Shown here: positions 31,914-41,483 of the stretch, piece by piece
Layout: the number at the start of each line of letters is the position of its first letter
Numbering within the stretch: position 1 is the stretch's first letter
Assembly: GCF_001439685.1 (NCBI RefSeq)
Contig: NZ_JYLH01000001.1
Coordinates: 558,001 to 622,000, forward strand
Reading direction: 5' to 3'
Source: Pseudomonas libanensis
Lineage (GTDB): Bacteria; Pseudomonadota; Gammaproteobacteria; Pseudomonadales; Pseudomonadaceae
Length of the DNA: 64,000 bases
Notes under the pieces: generated by a model
Databases searched by the model: none
What the model was told of the DNA's origin: nothing
What the model saw: the letters and a program-made list of their open reading frames with translations, nothing else
Program-made: the position numbers and the translations under genes

Positions 31914-34244
31914 TTGAATTTGCGTTTTGTTGCCCGCTGGACCCTGGCGAGCCTGCTGTTGGTGATTGCCTTGCTGTGGCTGGCTGATCGGATCTGGCCA
32001 TTGCCCTTGCCCCAGGACGACCTGGCCCGGGTGGTGCTGGCCGAGGATGGCACACCACTGTGGCGGTTTGCCGATGCCAATGGGGTGTGGCGCTATCCGG
32101 TGCGTACCAGCGAAGTGTCGCCGTATTATCTCGATGCATTGCTCACTTACGAAGATCGCTGGTTCTACCAGCACCCTGGGGTCAACCCGTTGGCGCTGGT
32201 GCGGGCAACGTGGCAAAACCTCACAGGTTCACGGGTGGTCTCCGGCGGCAGCACCTTGTCGATGCAAGTCGCGCGCTTGCTCGACCCGCACTCGCGCACC
32301 CTGCATGGCAAGTTGCGCCAGCTGTGGCGCACTGCGCAGTTGGAGTGGCACCTGTCCAAGGACGAAATCCTCAACCTGTACCTCAACCGTGCGCCCTTCG
32401 GCGGCACCTTGCAGGGCGTGGCGGCGGCGAGTTGGGCGTACCTGGGCAAGTCGCCGTCCCAACTGACCCACGCCGAAGCCGCGTTGCTCGCAGTATTGCC
32501 CCAGGCGCCGAGTCGCTTACGCCCGGATCGGCACCCGCAGCGCGCCCAGGAGGCCCGCGACAAGGTGCTGCGCCGCCTCGCCGAGTTCAAGGTATGGCCG
32601 CAATCGGCGGTCGATGAAGCCCTGGAAGAACCGCTGCTGCTCGCTCCGCGCCTGGAACCGAGCCTGGCGCCATTACTTGCACGCCGCCTCAACCGTCCGG
32701 ACAGCCCGCCGCTGATCCGCACCACCCTGGATGCCACCTTGCAACGGCGTCTCGAAGACCTGCTGCTGGGCTGGCGCGCACGGCTGCCGGAACACACCTC
32801 GGCAGCGATCCTGGTGGTCGAGGAAGAAAGCATGGCCGTGCGCGCCTACCTGGGCTCGGTGGATATCAACGACACCAGGCGCTTTGGCCATGTGGACATG
32901 ATCAGCGCGCTGCGTTCGCCCGGCTCCACGTTGAAACCCTTCCTGTATGGCATGGCCCTGGACGATGGCTTGATTCACTCCGAATCGCTGTTGCAGGACG
33001 TGCCTAGGCGTTATGGCGATTACCGGCCGGGCAACTTTTCCATGGGCTTCACCGGGGCAGTGCCGGCGAGCACGGCGCTGTCCAGCTCGTTGAACCTGCC
33101 GGCGGTGCAATTGCTGGAAGCCTACGGGCCCAAGCGCTTTGCCGCGCAGATGCGCATCGGCGGCATGCCGTTGGCGCTGCCGGCGCTGGCCGAGCCGAAC
33201 CTGGCGCTGATCCTCGGTGGCGCGGGCAGTCGCCTGGAAGACTTGGTGAGCGGCTACAGCGCCTTGGCCCGCGACGGCAAGAGCGCCACCCTGCGACTGC
33301 AACCGGACGACACGCTCAGGGAACGGCCACTGCTGTCACCCGGGGCGGCCTGGATTGTGCGGCGCATCCTCAGCGGCCAGGCACGGCCCGATCGAGACCC
33401 GCGTGCCGAGCTGGTGCAACGCCCGGTGCTGGCGTGGAAAACCGGCACCAGCTATGGTTTTCGCGATGCCTGGGCAATTGGCGTGGGCCCGCGTTATTTG
33501 ATCGGCGTATGGATCGGCCGTCCGGATGGCACGCCAGTGCCGGGCCAGTTCGGCCTGGCCTCGGCGGCGCCGTTGATGTTGCAGGTGCATGACGTGCTGA
33601 CCAATCGTGACAGCCAGCGCGGCATCAGCGCGCCGGTCAAACCGGTGCCGGCGAATGTTGGTGTGGCGGCGATCTGTTGGCCCCTGGGCCAGCCCATGAG
33701 CCGCAGCGACCCCAACTGCCGTCGCCAGCGCTTTGCCTGGACGCTGGACAACACCACGCCGCCCACCTTGCAGGCACTGGACCAACCCTTGAGTGTGGGC
33801 TTGATGGAAAGCATCTGGGTCAACGCCAAGGGGTTGAGGGTCGACGCCCATTGCCCAGGCGCACAGGCCAAGCACCTTGCCCTGTGGCCGGCGCCGCTGG
33901 AACCCTGGTTGCCAAGGATCGAGCGCCGTGAGACGCGCATCCCTGCACCTGACCCGGACTGCCCGCCACCGGCGCTGGCTGCGTCGTCGCCGTTGTCCAT
34001 CGTAGGGGTACGCGAAGGCGACCAACTGCGCTTGCCGGCTGCCAGCCAACAAACCCTGCGCCTGAAAATTTCCGCCCTGGGTGGCAGTGGTCGGCGCTGG
34101 TGGTTCCTTAATGGCGCGCCGTTGGGTGACAGCGCCAATCAGGACAGTATCAGTGCCAGTTTCGAGCGGTTGGGCCGCTATCAGCTAAGCGTTCTGGATG
34201 AGGCTGGGCAAACCGCCAGGCTTGAGTTCAGCGTTGTTGATTAG
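31914..34244 (+). CDS. pbpC: Penicillin-binding protein 1C
   Basis: The 776-residue bifunctional peptidoglycan synthase starts at TTG 31914, the first possible start after an in-frame stop, with GAGG upstream. It has an N-terminal membrane anchor (TLASLLLVIALLWLA), a GT51 glycosyltransferase domain with Glu80 (EDRWFYQHPGV) and SGGSTLSMQVARLL, and a transpeptidase with Ser338-x-x-Lys341 (SPGSTLKPF) and KTGTSYGFRDAW. A C-terminal BiPBP_C domain follows. It is functionally paired with the alpha-2-macroglobulin upstream. Confidence 0.96.
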   Translation: MNLRFVARWTLASLLLVIALLWLADRIWPLPLPQDDLARVVLAEDGTPLWRFADANGVWRYPVRTSEVSPYYLDALLTYEDRWFYQHPGVNPLALVRATWQNLTGSRVVSGGSTLSMQVARLLDPHSRTLHGKLRQLWRTAQLEWHLSKDEILNLYLNRAPFGGTLQGVAAASWAYLGKSPSQLTHAEAALLAVLPQAPSRLRPDRHPQRAQEARDKVLRRLAEFKVWPQSAVDEALEEPLLLAPRLEPSLAPLLARRLNRPDSPPLIRTTLDATLQRRLEDLLLGWRARLPEHTSAAILVVEEESMAVRAYLGSVDINDTRRFGHVDMISALRSPGSTLKPFLYGMALDDGLIHSESLLQDVPRRYGDYRPGNFSMGFTGAVPASTALSSSLNLPAVQLLEAYGPKRFAAQMRIGGMPLALPALAEPNLALILGGAGSRLEDLVSGYSALARDGKSATLRLQPDDTLRERPLLSPGAAWIVRRILSGQARPDRDPRAELVQRPVLAWKTGTSYGFRDAWAIGVGPRYLIGVWIGRPDGTPVPGQFGLASAAPLMLQVHDVLTNRDSQRGISAPVKPVPANVGVAAICWPLGQPMSRSDPNCRRQRFAWTLDNTTPPTLQALDQPLSVGLMESIWVNAKGLRVDAHCPGAQAKHLALWPAPLEPWLPRIERRETRIPAPDPDCPPPALAASSPLSIVGVREGDQLRLPAASQQTLRLKISALGGSGRRWWFLNGAPLGDSANQDSISASFERLGRYQLSVLDEAGQTARLEFSVVD

Positions 34245-34251
34245 GGCCTCA

Positions 34252-34322
34252 TCGGGGGCAAGCCCCCTCCCACATTTTGAAATGTATTCACAAATCAAGT
34301 GTGGGAGGGGGCTTGCCCCCGA
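34252..34322. repeat. Outward REP pair
   Basis: Two GTGGGAGGGGGCTTGCCCCCGA-type REPs lie back to back with arms reversed relative to other REPINs here: the first reads TCGGGGGCAAGCCCC, the second GTGGGAGGGGGCTTGCC. About 30 AT-rich bases separate them. The pair sits between pbpC and the MazG-like gene. Confidence 0.88.
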
Positions 34323-34404
34323 TGGCGGCCTTGAGCACATCACCGCTATTCACTTGCCTTCAATCCCCATCCCCCTGAAGCTATACCCATTCAGGAGCCC
34401 CCGC

Positions 34405-34713
34405 ATGAACCTTGAACACCTCACCGAACGCCTGCACCGCATTCGCGATACCAACGACTGGAAGCAGTTCCACAGCCCGAAAAACCTGGCCATGGCCGCC
34501 AGTGTGGAAATGGCCGAACTGGTGGAAATCTTCCAGTGGCTTACCGAAGACCAGTCCCGCCAGCTTCCCGCCGATAAACTTGCCCATGCCGGCCAGGAAG
34601 TCGGCGATATTGTGTTGTGCCTGCTGTTGTTGTGCAGTGAGCTGGGCCTGGACATGAACGAAGTGGTGCGTGCCAAGCTGACCGACAGCGAGCGGCGGTT
34701 TGCCCATGGGTGA
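34405..34713 (+). CDS. MazG-like nucleotide pyrophosphohydrolase
   Basis: A 102-residue all-alpha protein starting at ATG 34405 with AGGAG upstream. The MazG-like metal-binding pattern is visible: VEMAELVEIFQWLTEDQ with the ExxE pair and the second site HAGQEVGDIVLCLL (ExxD). Members cleave NTP or modified dNTP to the monophosphate, a house-cleaning role. It overlaps the cmoM start by eight bases, so the two are translated together. Confidence 0.9.
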   Translation: MNLEHLTERLHRIRDTNDWKQFHSPKNLAMAASVEMAELVEIFQWLTEDQSRQLPADKLAHAGQEVGDIVLCLLLLCSELGLDMNEVVRAKLTDSERRFAHG

Positions 34714-35455
34714 TCGTCATTTCGACCAGTTGGCCACGCGTTTCGCCGAAAAAATCTATGGCGGCGCCAAGGGCGCGATTCGCCTGGCGGTGCTCCAGGC
34801 CGACCTGGCCGAGGCCTTGCCGCAGCGCCCGTTGCGCGTACTGGATATCGGCGCGGGCCTGGGGCATATGTCGCTGTGGCTGGCCGAGCACGGCCATCAG
34901 GTAACCTTGGCCGAGCCCGCCGCGCCGATGCTTGAAGGCGCCCGCCAGCGCTTTGCCGACGCCGGCCAGACCGCGACGTTTATCCATGCGCCGTGGCAAG
35001 ACTTGCTCGGCCAACTCACCGAGCCTTACGATCTGGTGCTGTGCCATGCGGTGCTGGAATGGCTGGCCGAACCCCATGCCATTTTGCCGGTGCTGCATCA
35101 ATTGACGTTGCCCGGCGGCTGGTTGTCCCTGGCGTTCTACAACCGTGATGCGTTGATCTACCGCAACCTGCTCAAAGGCCACTTCCGCAAAATGCGCAAG
35201 AACGATATGGCCGGTGAAAAGCAGAGCCTTACGCCGCAACAGCCCCTCGACCCACGGGAGTTGGCGGCGCAACTTGAAGGGATGTGGCAGGTCGAAAGCC
35301 AAAGTGGCGTGCGGGTGTTTCACGACTATATGCCGGTAGAATTCCAGGCCCGCGCCGATTTGCAGGACTTGTTGGAGATGGAACTCGCTCACCGTCGTCA
35401 CCCAAGCTTTGCCGGACTTGGGCGTTATTTGCACTGGGTCTGCCGTCCGGTTTAA
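34706..35455 (+). CDS. cmoM: tRNA 5-carboxymethoxyuridine methyltransferase
   Basis: The 249-residue SAM-dependent methyltransferase should add a methyl ester to carboxymethoxyuridine at the tRNA wobble position. Motif I is VLDIGAGLGHMSLWLAEHG, and DLVLCHAVLEWLAEP plus SLAFYNRDALIYRNLLKG match CmoM/SmtA. ATG 34706 is preferred over TTG 34700. The overlap with the MazG-like gene and the short gap before two lipoproteins suggest a single transcript. Confidence 0.88.
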   Translation: MGDRHFDQLATRFAEKIYGGAKGAIRLAVLQADLAEALPQRPLRVLDIGAGLGHMSLWLAEHGHQVTLAEPAAPMLEGARQRFADAGQTATFIHAPWQDLLGQLTEPYDLVLCHAVLEWLAEPHAILPVLHQLTLPGGWLSLAFYNRDALIYRNLLKGHFRKMRKNDMAGEKQSLTPQQPLDPRELAAQLEGMWQVESQSGVRVFHDYMPVEFQARADLQDLLEMELAHRRHPSFAGLGRYLHWVCRPV

Positions 35456-35479
35456 GCGGACCAGCCTGCGGAGGTCGAA

Positions 35480-36082
35480 ATGCGTCGTCTCTGTTTGATC
35501 CTGTTAGCCCTCGGCCTGGGCGCGTGTTCCAGCCCCAACCCCTACGTCGCCTCGTCGGCACCGATGCCGCCGGCCCCGGCCCAGGCGGCCACTACTTTTG
35601 ATGCCAGTGCCTACCCGGCGCCCGTGCGTGACTATGGCGCCTACCGCAGTTGGGGCTGGCTCAACGGCCAGCTGCCGGCGGGCACGGCCTGGGCCGATTC
35701 GGCGCAGATTGCCGAGGCGGTCAGCGGCGCGCTCGACCAGCGCGGCCTGCGCCCCTTGCATGACAAGCGTGCCCCCGACCTGTTGGTGAGCGCCGACGTA
35801 CGCCTGGAGAAACGCCTGCGCCAGGTGCAGGACGACTATGGCTACGGTTACGGCGGTTATAACCGCTACGGCAACGGCTATGGCATGTACAACAGCGTGC
35901 CTGTGGTGCGCACCTATGAAGTGACAGTGGCGGTGGCGCGTATCAGCCTGTTCGATGCGCGCACCCGCCAGCCGGTGTGGAGCACCAGCGCCGAAACCAC
36001 CAGCCAGGGCAGCCTGAGCGAACGTGCCGATAGCTTGCGCAAGGCAATGCAGAAAGCAATGGCTGCCTATCCGCCCAGTTAG
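35480..36082 (+). CDS. DUF4136 lipoprotein, first of two
   Basis: A 200-residue protein with a lipobox (LGAC, Cys16) and GGAGG before the ATG. The DUF4136 fold pattern is a [10 protein letters not shown] start, a Q-I-A-E-A helix, and [13 protein letters not shown] strands. Between them is a striking tyrosine/glycine-rich loop ([18 protein letters not shown]). It is a diverged paralogue of the next gene and likely outer-membrane anchored. The function of the family is not known. Confidence 0.87.
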   Translation: MRRLCLILLALGLGACSSPNPYVASSAPMPPAPAQAATTFDASAYPAPVRDYGAYRSWGWLNGQLPAGTAWADSAQIAEAVSGALDQRGLRPLHDKRAPDLLVSADVRLEKRLRQVQDDYGYGYGGYNRYGNGYGMYNSVPVVRTYEVTVAVARISLFDARTRQPVWSTSAETTSQGSLSERADSLRKAMQKAMAAYPPS

Positions 36083-36126
36083 CAGCTATTCTCATTTCAA
36101 GCTCACGTTGTTTTTGGAGAAGTGCC

Positions 36127-36684
36127 ATGTTTCGTCGTATCGCTGCACTTGCTGTCGTTGTGTTGCTGGGCGGTTGCCAGAGCAACCAGGTCAATCACGA
36201 TTTCGACGCCAGCCGAGACTTCGGCGCGTACCGCAATTGGGCCTGGAAAGACCCGGCGTTGCAGTACCGCCCGGATGATCCGCGAATCAAGAGCGACCTT
36301 ACCGAGCAACGCATCCGCCAGGCGGTGGGCGAACAGCTTGACCAGCGCGGCCTGCGCCCCGCAGCGGCCGGCACCAAGGCCGACCTGAATGTGCAGGCCT
36401 ACCTGATCGTCGAAGACCGCCAGCAACAAGTCACCACCAATTACGGCGGCGCCTGGGGCGGCCCCTGGAATGGCTACTGGGGCGCGCCGATGTACAACGA
36501 AACGCGCAACATCACCTACAAAGTGGCAACCATCCAGATCGATCTGCTCGACGGCAAGGACGGCAAGTTGGTATGGCGCGGCAGCGACGAGCAGATGATG
36601 GCCAGCACGCCTAATCCAGAGGACCGCAGCAAGGCTGTCCGTAGCACTGTGACCAAGATCCTCTCCAACTACCCACCGCACTGA
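36127..36684 (+). CDS. DUF4136 lipoprotein, second of two
   Basis: A 185-residue protein with a lipobox (LGGC, Cys17) and GGAGAAG before the ATG. It shares with its neighbour the DFGAYRNWAWKD start, the [17 protein letters not shown] helix, a Gly/Trp-rich loop (NYGGAWGGPWNGYWGAP) and the C-terminal RSTVTKILSNYPPH. The tandem arose by duplication. It lies 133 bases before tadG, a place where an accessory envelope role for Flp pili is conceivable but unproven. Confidence 0.87.
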   Translation: MFRRIAALAVVVLLGGCQSNQVNHDFDASRDFGAYRNWAWKDPALQYRPDDPRIKSDLTEQRIRQAVGEQLDQRGLRPAAAGTKADLNVQAYLIVEDRQQQVTTNYGGAWGGPWNGYWGAPMYNETRNITYKVATIQIDLLDGKDGKLVWRGSDEQMMASTPNPEDRSKAVRSTVTKILSNYPPH

Positions 36685-36817
36685 TCGGCGCCCCTCCCAC
36701 CTGCTCCAACGTTCACGGGATCTCCGTCAGTCGCCGATATGGCGAGTCGCCAGCAAGCTGCCAAAGCCTTGTCTACACTCCAGCACAACACCGGAGAGTT
36801 AGCGCAGGAGTGCTTTG

Positions 36818-38764
36818 ATGTCTCCCCGATTCGGTTCCAGGCAGCGTGGGGCAATTGGCTTGATGACGGCGGGTACCTTGGCATTGGCCCTGGCGTTTAC
36901 GCTGCTGGCGGTCGACAGCGGGCGTTTGTACCTGGAAAAACGCAAGCTGCAGTCGGTCGCCGATACGTCGGCGCTGGAAGCGGCTGGCCTCGGTGGCCTA
37001 TGCGGCACCAGCACCACGGCCAACGCCTATGCCACGCAAAACGCCGCGCGCAACGGTTTCGTGGTCGGCAATGGCCGCACCCTGGCCGTGACGTGCGGCA
37101 CCCTGGCGACCAATGCCACCAACACCCGCGTATTTACCGCCGATGCCACCAAGAGCGATGCGATTCGCGTAGTGGCCTCCCACACCGTAATGATCAGCAT
37201 CGCCAACGGCTTGTGGAACCTGTTCAGTGGTGCGCCGATCGCCCCGCAAATCAACCTGAGCGCCACTGCCGTAGCGGCTACACCGCCGCCGGTAGCGCAA
37301 CTGACGATCGGCAGCAGCCTGGCCAGCGTCGACTCAAGTAAGTCCCCCCTGCTTAATCTGGTCATGGGTAACCTGCTCGGTGGCAGCCTGTCGCTCACGG
37401 CGGCGAGTTGGAACGGTTTGCTGCAGACCAACGTCAACCTGCTCGGTTACCTGGACCAATTGGCGATCGACCTGAACGTGAAGGCCGGCGATTACGATGC
37501 GCTACTCAGCACAGCGGTCTCCGCCACCCAGTTGATCGACGCCGCGGCCAAGGTCTTGCAGAAAAATGGCGCGGCGGTCACCGCGGTTGTCAATGACGTG
37601 ATTTCGATAGAAGCCATTGCGCCGAACACCAAGCTGTTGACGGTGGGCGACCTGATTGATATCGCCACCGGCACCCCGACGGCGGCGCTGAATTCCAATG
37701 TGCAGCTGTTTCAATTGCTCGAAGCAGTGGCGCAGCTATCCAGCAGCAAGAACGCCGTGAGTGCGGCGGCGCAGCTCGCTATTCCGCTGGTGGGCAATGT
37801 GTCGATCCAGACCAAAGTCATCGAGCCGCCGCAGCTGTCGGCCATCGGCAACCCGGCGCTGGCGAAGAAGGGCTTGTCGAATAACCCGCCAACCGATCAG
37901 ATATTTGTGCGCACCGCACAAGTGCGTACGTTGGTGTCCATTCAACTGCCCGTGTTGAATGGCATTAATGGTCTGACGTCTGCGGTTTCCGCCATCACCA
38001 CTCCGGTGACAGGTGTCGTGAATAACCTGTTGCATTTGAATTTGGTGAGCCTGCTGGATCCATTGTTATGCCTGATTGTGAAGCCCTGTGATCACACTGA
38101 TGTTCAGTTGTTGAGCGGCCTGGATATCAATATCGAGGTGGCGAGCGCGAGAAGCCATGTCACGGATTTCAATTGTGCGAGCAATGCCACAAAATCGCTG
38201 ACTGTTCAGGTTGAGACTGCGCTTGCAGATGTGTCCGTAGGAAAAGTGGATGCGGCGCAGGCCTTTTCCTCCGCAGTAAAATCCGAAGTGAATCCAGTAG
38301 CCCTCGTGGATATTGGCGTACAGACCTGCAAGGGGATATTTGGCTGTGGTCCACGCAAGGCAGGCGTAGGCGGTAGCTTATCCCTGTCCGTCGTCCATGC
38401 GACCGTGGGAGGGACGAGTCAAAGTCTGCTGTTTTCTCCGGTCAACGACATGAATCTGGCGCCCACCTATAAGTCTGTTCCTCCCTCGACAGAGGTGGTC
38501 AAAGGGCTGGTCAATACCTTGGGGGCGATCCAGGTGAATTATGTTGCCCCAACCGGTAGTGCCCCTGGCGGCATCCTGCCGGCTGTGTCGGGTTTACTCG
38601 AGACCATTACCAATACGCTGGTAACCGCGATCAAGAACGTATTGTCGCCAGTACTCGACCCGATTGTGGATGGCCTGTTAAGTGCACTGGGCATCAACCT
38701 CGGCAACGCCGAAGTCGGTGCCAACCTCACCTGCCACATGGGGCGGGCTTACCTGGTGATTTGA
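36818..38764 (+). CDS. tadG: TadG-like Flp pilus assembly protein
   Basis: A 648-residue protein starting at ATG 36818 after AGGAG (seven bases). The N-terminus is the TadG/Tad signature: a TM (IGLMTAGTLALALAFTLLAVDSGRLYL) followed by a helix of the type EKRKLQSVADTSALEAA. The long remainder is predicted outside the inner membrane and has several Cys pairs (CLIVKPC, TCKGIFGC). Base composition between about 37900 and 38500 is visibly less GC-rich than around it. In P. aeruginosa tadG lies inside the pilus cluster; here it is at the outer edge, convergent with pprA, sharing 16 bases. Confidence 0.85.
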   Translation: MSPRFGSRQRGAIGLMTAGTLALALAFTLLAVDSGRLYLEKRKLQSVADTSALEAAGLGGLCGTSTTANAYATQNAARNGFVVGNGRTLAVTCGTLATNATNTRVFTADATKSDAIRVVASHTVMISIANGLWNLFSGAPIAPQINLSATAVAATPPPVAQLTIGSSLASVDSSKSPLLNLVMGNLLGGSLSLTAASWNGLLQTNVNLLGYLDQLAIDLNVKAGDYDALLSTAVSATQLIDAAAKVLQKNGAAVTAVVNDVISIEAIAPNTKLLTVGDLIDIATGTPTAALNSNVQLFQLLEAVAQLSSSKNAVSAAAQLAIPLVGNVSIQTKVIEPPQLSAIGNPALAKKGLSNNPPTDQIFVRTAQVRTLVSIQLPVLNGINGLTSAVSAITTPVTGVVNNLLHLNLVSLLDPLLCLIVKPCDHTDVQLLSGLDINIEVASARSHVTDFNCASNATKSLTVQVETALADVSVGKVDAAQAFSSAVKSEVNPVALVDIGVQTCKGIFGCGPRKAGVGGSLSLSVVHATVGGTSQSLLFSPVNDMNLAPTYKSVPPSTEVVKGLVNTLGAIQVNYVAPTGSAPGGILPAVSGLLETITNTLVTAIKNVLSPVLDPIVDGLLSALGINLGNAEVGANLTCHMGRAYLVI

Positions 38765-41469
38765 TCCGGTACGATGGGCAACTCCACGCAAAATTTTGCC
38801 CCCGCCTCGCCATTGCTGACGCTCAGGCGTCCGCCCATGTTTTCCACGATCCCATAGCTCACCGAGAGCCCCAGCCCGGTGCCCACACCGATTGGCTTGG
38901 TGGTGAAGAACGGTTCGAAAATCCGCTCCAGTAAACGCGGGTCAATTCCGCCGGCATTGTCTTCGACCCAGATACGTACGTGGCGGCCGTCATGTTCGCT
39001 GTGCAGCGCAATCCAGGGGCTCAGTCCGGGGGTCTTTTCGCGCTGGCTGAGCAGCGCGTCGCGGGCGTTGACCATCAGGTTGATCAGCACCTGTTCCAAT
39101 TGATCGACATAGCCTTTGACCTGCACCGAGCAGTCCGCAGGGCTGATGCGTACTTCCACGCCTTTGCCGCGCAGGCCCTCACTGAGCAGGGCCAAGGTGC
39201 CCTCCAGCGCCTGCGCCGGGTCAAAGGGTTGCTGTTCGATTTCCGAGCGGCGGCCGAAGACGCGCATGTGGTCGACCACCCGTGCCGCGCGTTGCACCTG
39301 GGCGTCGATGCGCTGGAGTTTTTCCGTGAGGTAATCCACTTGTACATCGCCATTGCCCAGGCGCTTGAGCACGTTGACGACGGCCATGTGCATCACGTTC
39401 AGCGGCTGGTTGATCTCATGGGCCAGGCCGGTGGCCATTTCGCCGAGGGTGGCCATTTTTGCGCTTTGGGTCAGTTGTTGTTGGGAGCGACGCACTTCGG
39501 TGTTGTCGCGGCCCACAGCCTGCACTTCCAACAAGGTGCCGTGTTGATCAAACACGCCACGGTCCGACCACACCCACCAGGCATGTTCACGCCCAGGCAG
39601 TTGCAGGCTGATTTCAGCCGTGCTCACCGGGAATTCCGGGGTCAGCCGCGCAATGCGCTGCACAAAGGCGGCGCGCTGTTCATCCGACAGCCATTGGCCC
39701 AGGTCGATGCCAGGCAGTTGGGCGGGCAGGCATTCCAGATAGTTGGCCAGCGGCGTGTTGCCGAAGGTCAGAATCAGGTCGGGGCGGTAGCGGCAGATCA
39801 TTGCCGGCGAGTCTTCCACCAGGATGCGATAGCGCTCCTCACTCTGACGCACCTGTTCGGCGGCCAGGGTCGCCTCGGTCACGTCCAGCCACAAGCCTAC
39901 GGCCTCCACCGGCAGGCCGAGGTCGTCGCGCAACAGCTTGGCTTCGTCGAGCAGCCAGTGGTAGTGGCCTTGCTTGTCGCGCAGCCGGTAGCGGCTGCGC
40001 ACGTTGCCTTCGCGTAGCAGTTGGCGAGTGCGTTCAAAGTAGAGTTCGCGGTCGTCGGGGTGGATCAGCGCCGCCAGCGTGTCGAGGTTGCAGTCGGCCA
40101 GGGTCCAGCCCAGCAGTGGTAGCAGGCTGTCGCTGAAAAACGCCGGATGCAGCGCGCCGTTGACGTAGCGCTGCACATAGATCACCGCCGGTGAGCTGGC
40201 GATCAGGTTGTCCAGGCGCGCATGGGCAGCGGCGGCTTGCAGCTGCTGGTTCTTGATGTCGCTGATGTCGAGCATGAAACCGATCCAGCGCCGCTCATTG
40301 CCAACTCCCAACACTTGCCCCTGGATGCGGTACCAGAGGGGCGCTTGCTCGGCCTCCGTACGCTGCAGGCGCACGCTGGTCAGCAAGGGTTTGCCCAAGG
40401 CTTGCAGGTCTTGGAGGCGGCTGTTGAGCGCCTGGCGGTCGGCCGGGTGGATCAGTTCGAGCCAGGTGGCGAGAGCCTGTCGGGTGGGGCCTTGCTCCAG
40501 GCTCAGGTTGCGCAGTAATTGTGGCGCCAGTTGGACTTCCTGGGTGGCGGGCAGCAACTCCCACCAGCCGGTGCCGAGCAGGCCTTGCAGGGCTTCCACC
40601 CGTTCCAGTTGCTGGTGATGACGCTGTTCACGCAGGCGACTGAGCAGCGGGGCGGCGAGGGCTGCACACAGGTTGAGCCAATCGCGCTCGCGAGTGTGTT
40701 GCGCCTGGCCACTGTAGAAGCCACACAGCAACCACGCCGCGACACCTTGGCTGTCGCGGTAAGGCACCAGGAAGCCATCGGCATTGCCAAACACGCTGTG
40801 CAGGCGCGGGTTGTCGCTGCGGCCCTGGGCAATGTCCAGGCTCAGCGGCGTGTTGCCGTTGATGCTGTCCAGGCTGGTGCCCAAGTGTTGCCCGGTTTGC
40901 CACAGGGCCGGCGCATCATGGGCAGCATATTGACTGTAGATGCGCCAGCCTTGGTCCTCCTCGTCGAGCAGCGCCATGGCCACGCACGGCATGCGCCAGC
41001 GCTGGGCCACGGTGCGCAGATGCTCGTTGAACACCTGGGGTAGGCGGTTGAGGCTGCACACGCGCAATTGTTCGTTCATCAGGCCGGCGATCTGATGGTT
41101 CTGTTCGCGCTGCTGCGCCAATGCCCGGTCGGCCAGCAGGTCAGTAATATCCAGCAAATGCAGGGCCCAACCGTCTCCCTCGGGCTCCATCCAGCCGCGG
41201 GTATGCAGGACCTGACCGGCGGCACCCTGAAAGTCCAGGTCCAGGCCATGGCGTTGCCATTGCTGCGGTGCGCCCTCGACACTCAATGCGCTGTCGGCGC
41301 ACAGCAAGGCGTGCAACGGTGGGGTATGGGTGTTGGTGAAGTGCTGGGTGAGCAAGGGGTGCAAGGTGCCGGCGATGCTCAGCACATGGCCCAGGTTGTC
41401 CAGTTGCAGGTGCAGGCCCAGCGCGGTCATGGCCGGCGCGCTGTGGCGCCCGCGCAGGCGCGCGAACAA
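38749..41469 (-). CDS. pprA: PAS-domain sensor kinase PprA
   Basis: A sensor kinase of about 906 residues. TTG 41469 is chosen because AGGGGA lies just upstream; TTG 41487 overlaps the stop of the upstream gene and ATG 41430 is possible. It has no TM segment. A PAS-like N-terminus is followed by a GAF-like region (about 150-285), three further PAS domains, a HisKA domain with LAHEINQPLNV (His684 by this start), and an HATPase domain with intact NLMVNARDAL, VEDNAGGID and GTGLGL boxes. It partners PprB, which lies two genes away, and should control Flp pilus genes. Confidence 0.9.
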   Translation of the reverse strand: MFARLRGRHSAPAMTALGLHLQLDNLGHVLSIAGTLHPLLTQHFTNTHTPPLHALLCADSALSVEGAPQQWQRHGLDLDFQGAAGQVLHTRGWMEPEGDGWALHLLDITDLLADRALAQQREQNHQIAGLMNEQLRVCSLNRLPQVFNEHLRTVAQRWRMPCVAMALLDEEDQGWRIYSQYAAHDAPALWQTGQHLGTSLDSINGNTPLSLDIAQGRSDNPRLHSVFGNADGFLVPYRDSQGVAAWLLCGFYSGQAQHTRERDWLNLCAALAAPLLSRLREQRHHQQLERVEALQGLLGTGWWELLPATQEVQLAPQLLRNLSLEQGPTRQALATWLELIHPADRQALNSRLQDLQALGKPLLTSVRLQRTEAEQAPLWYRIQGQVLGVGNERRWIGFMLDISDIKNQQLQAAAAHARLDNLIASSPAVIYVQRYVNGALHPAFFSDSLLPLLGWTLADCNLDTLAALIHPDDRELYFERTRQLLREGNVRSRYRLRDKQGHYHWLLDEAKLLRDDLGLPVEAVGLWLDVTEATLAAEQVRQSEERYRILVEDSPAMICRYRPDLILTFGNTPLANYLECLPAQLPGIDLGQWLSDEQRAAFVQRIARLTPEFPVSTAEISLQLPGREHAWWVWSDRGVFDQHGTLLEVQAVGRDNTEVRRSQQQLTQSAKMATLGEMATGLAHEINQPLNVMHMAVVNVLKRLGNGDVQVDYLTEKLQRIDAQVQRAARVVDHMRVFGRRSEIEQQPFDPAQALEGTLALLSEGLRGKGVEVRISPADCSVQVKGYVDQLEQVLINLMVNARDALLSQREKTPGLSPWIALHSEHDGRHVRIWVEDNAGGIDPRLLERIFEPFFTTKPIGVGTGLGLSVSYGIVENMGGRLSVSNGEAGAKFCVELPIVPDQITR

Positions 41470-41483
41470 TTTATCCCCTGCCG

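Noticed and set aside
36770..36780. RpoS-type -10 element (CTACACT) before tadG
   Set aside because: A single weak hexamer without other support; left out of the features.
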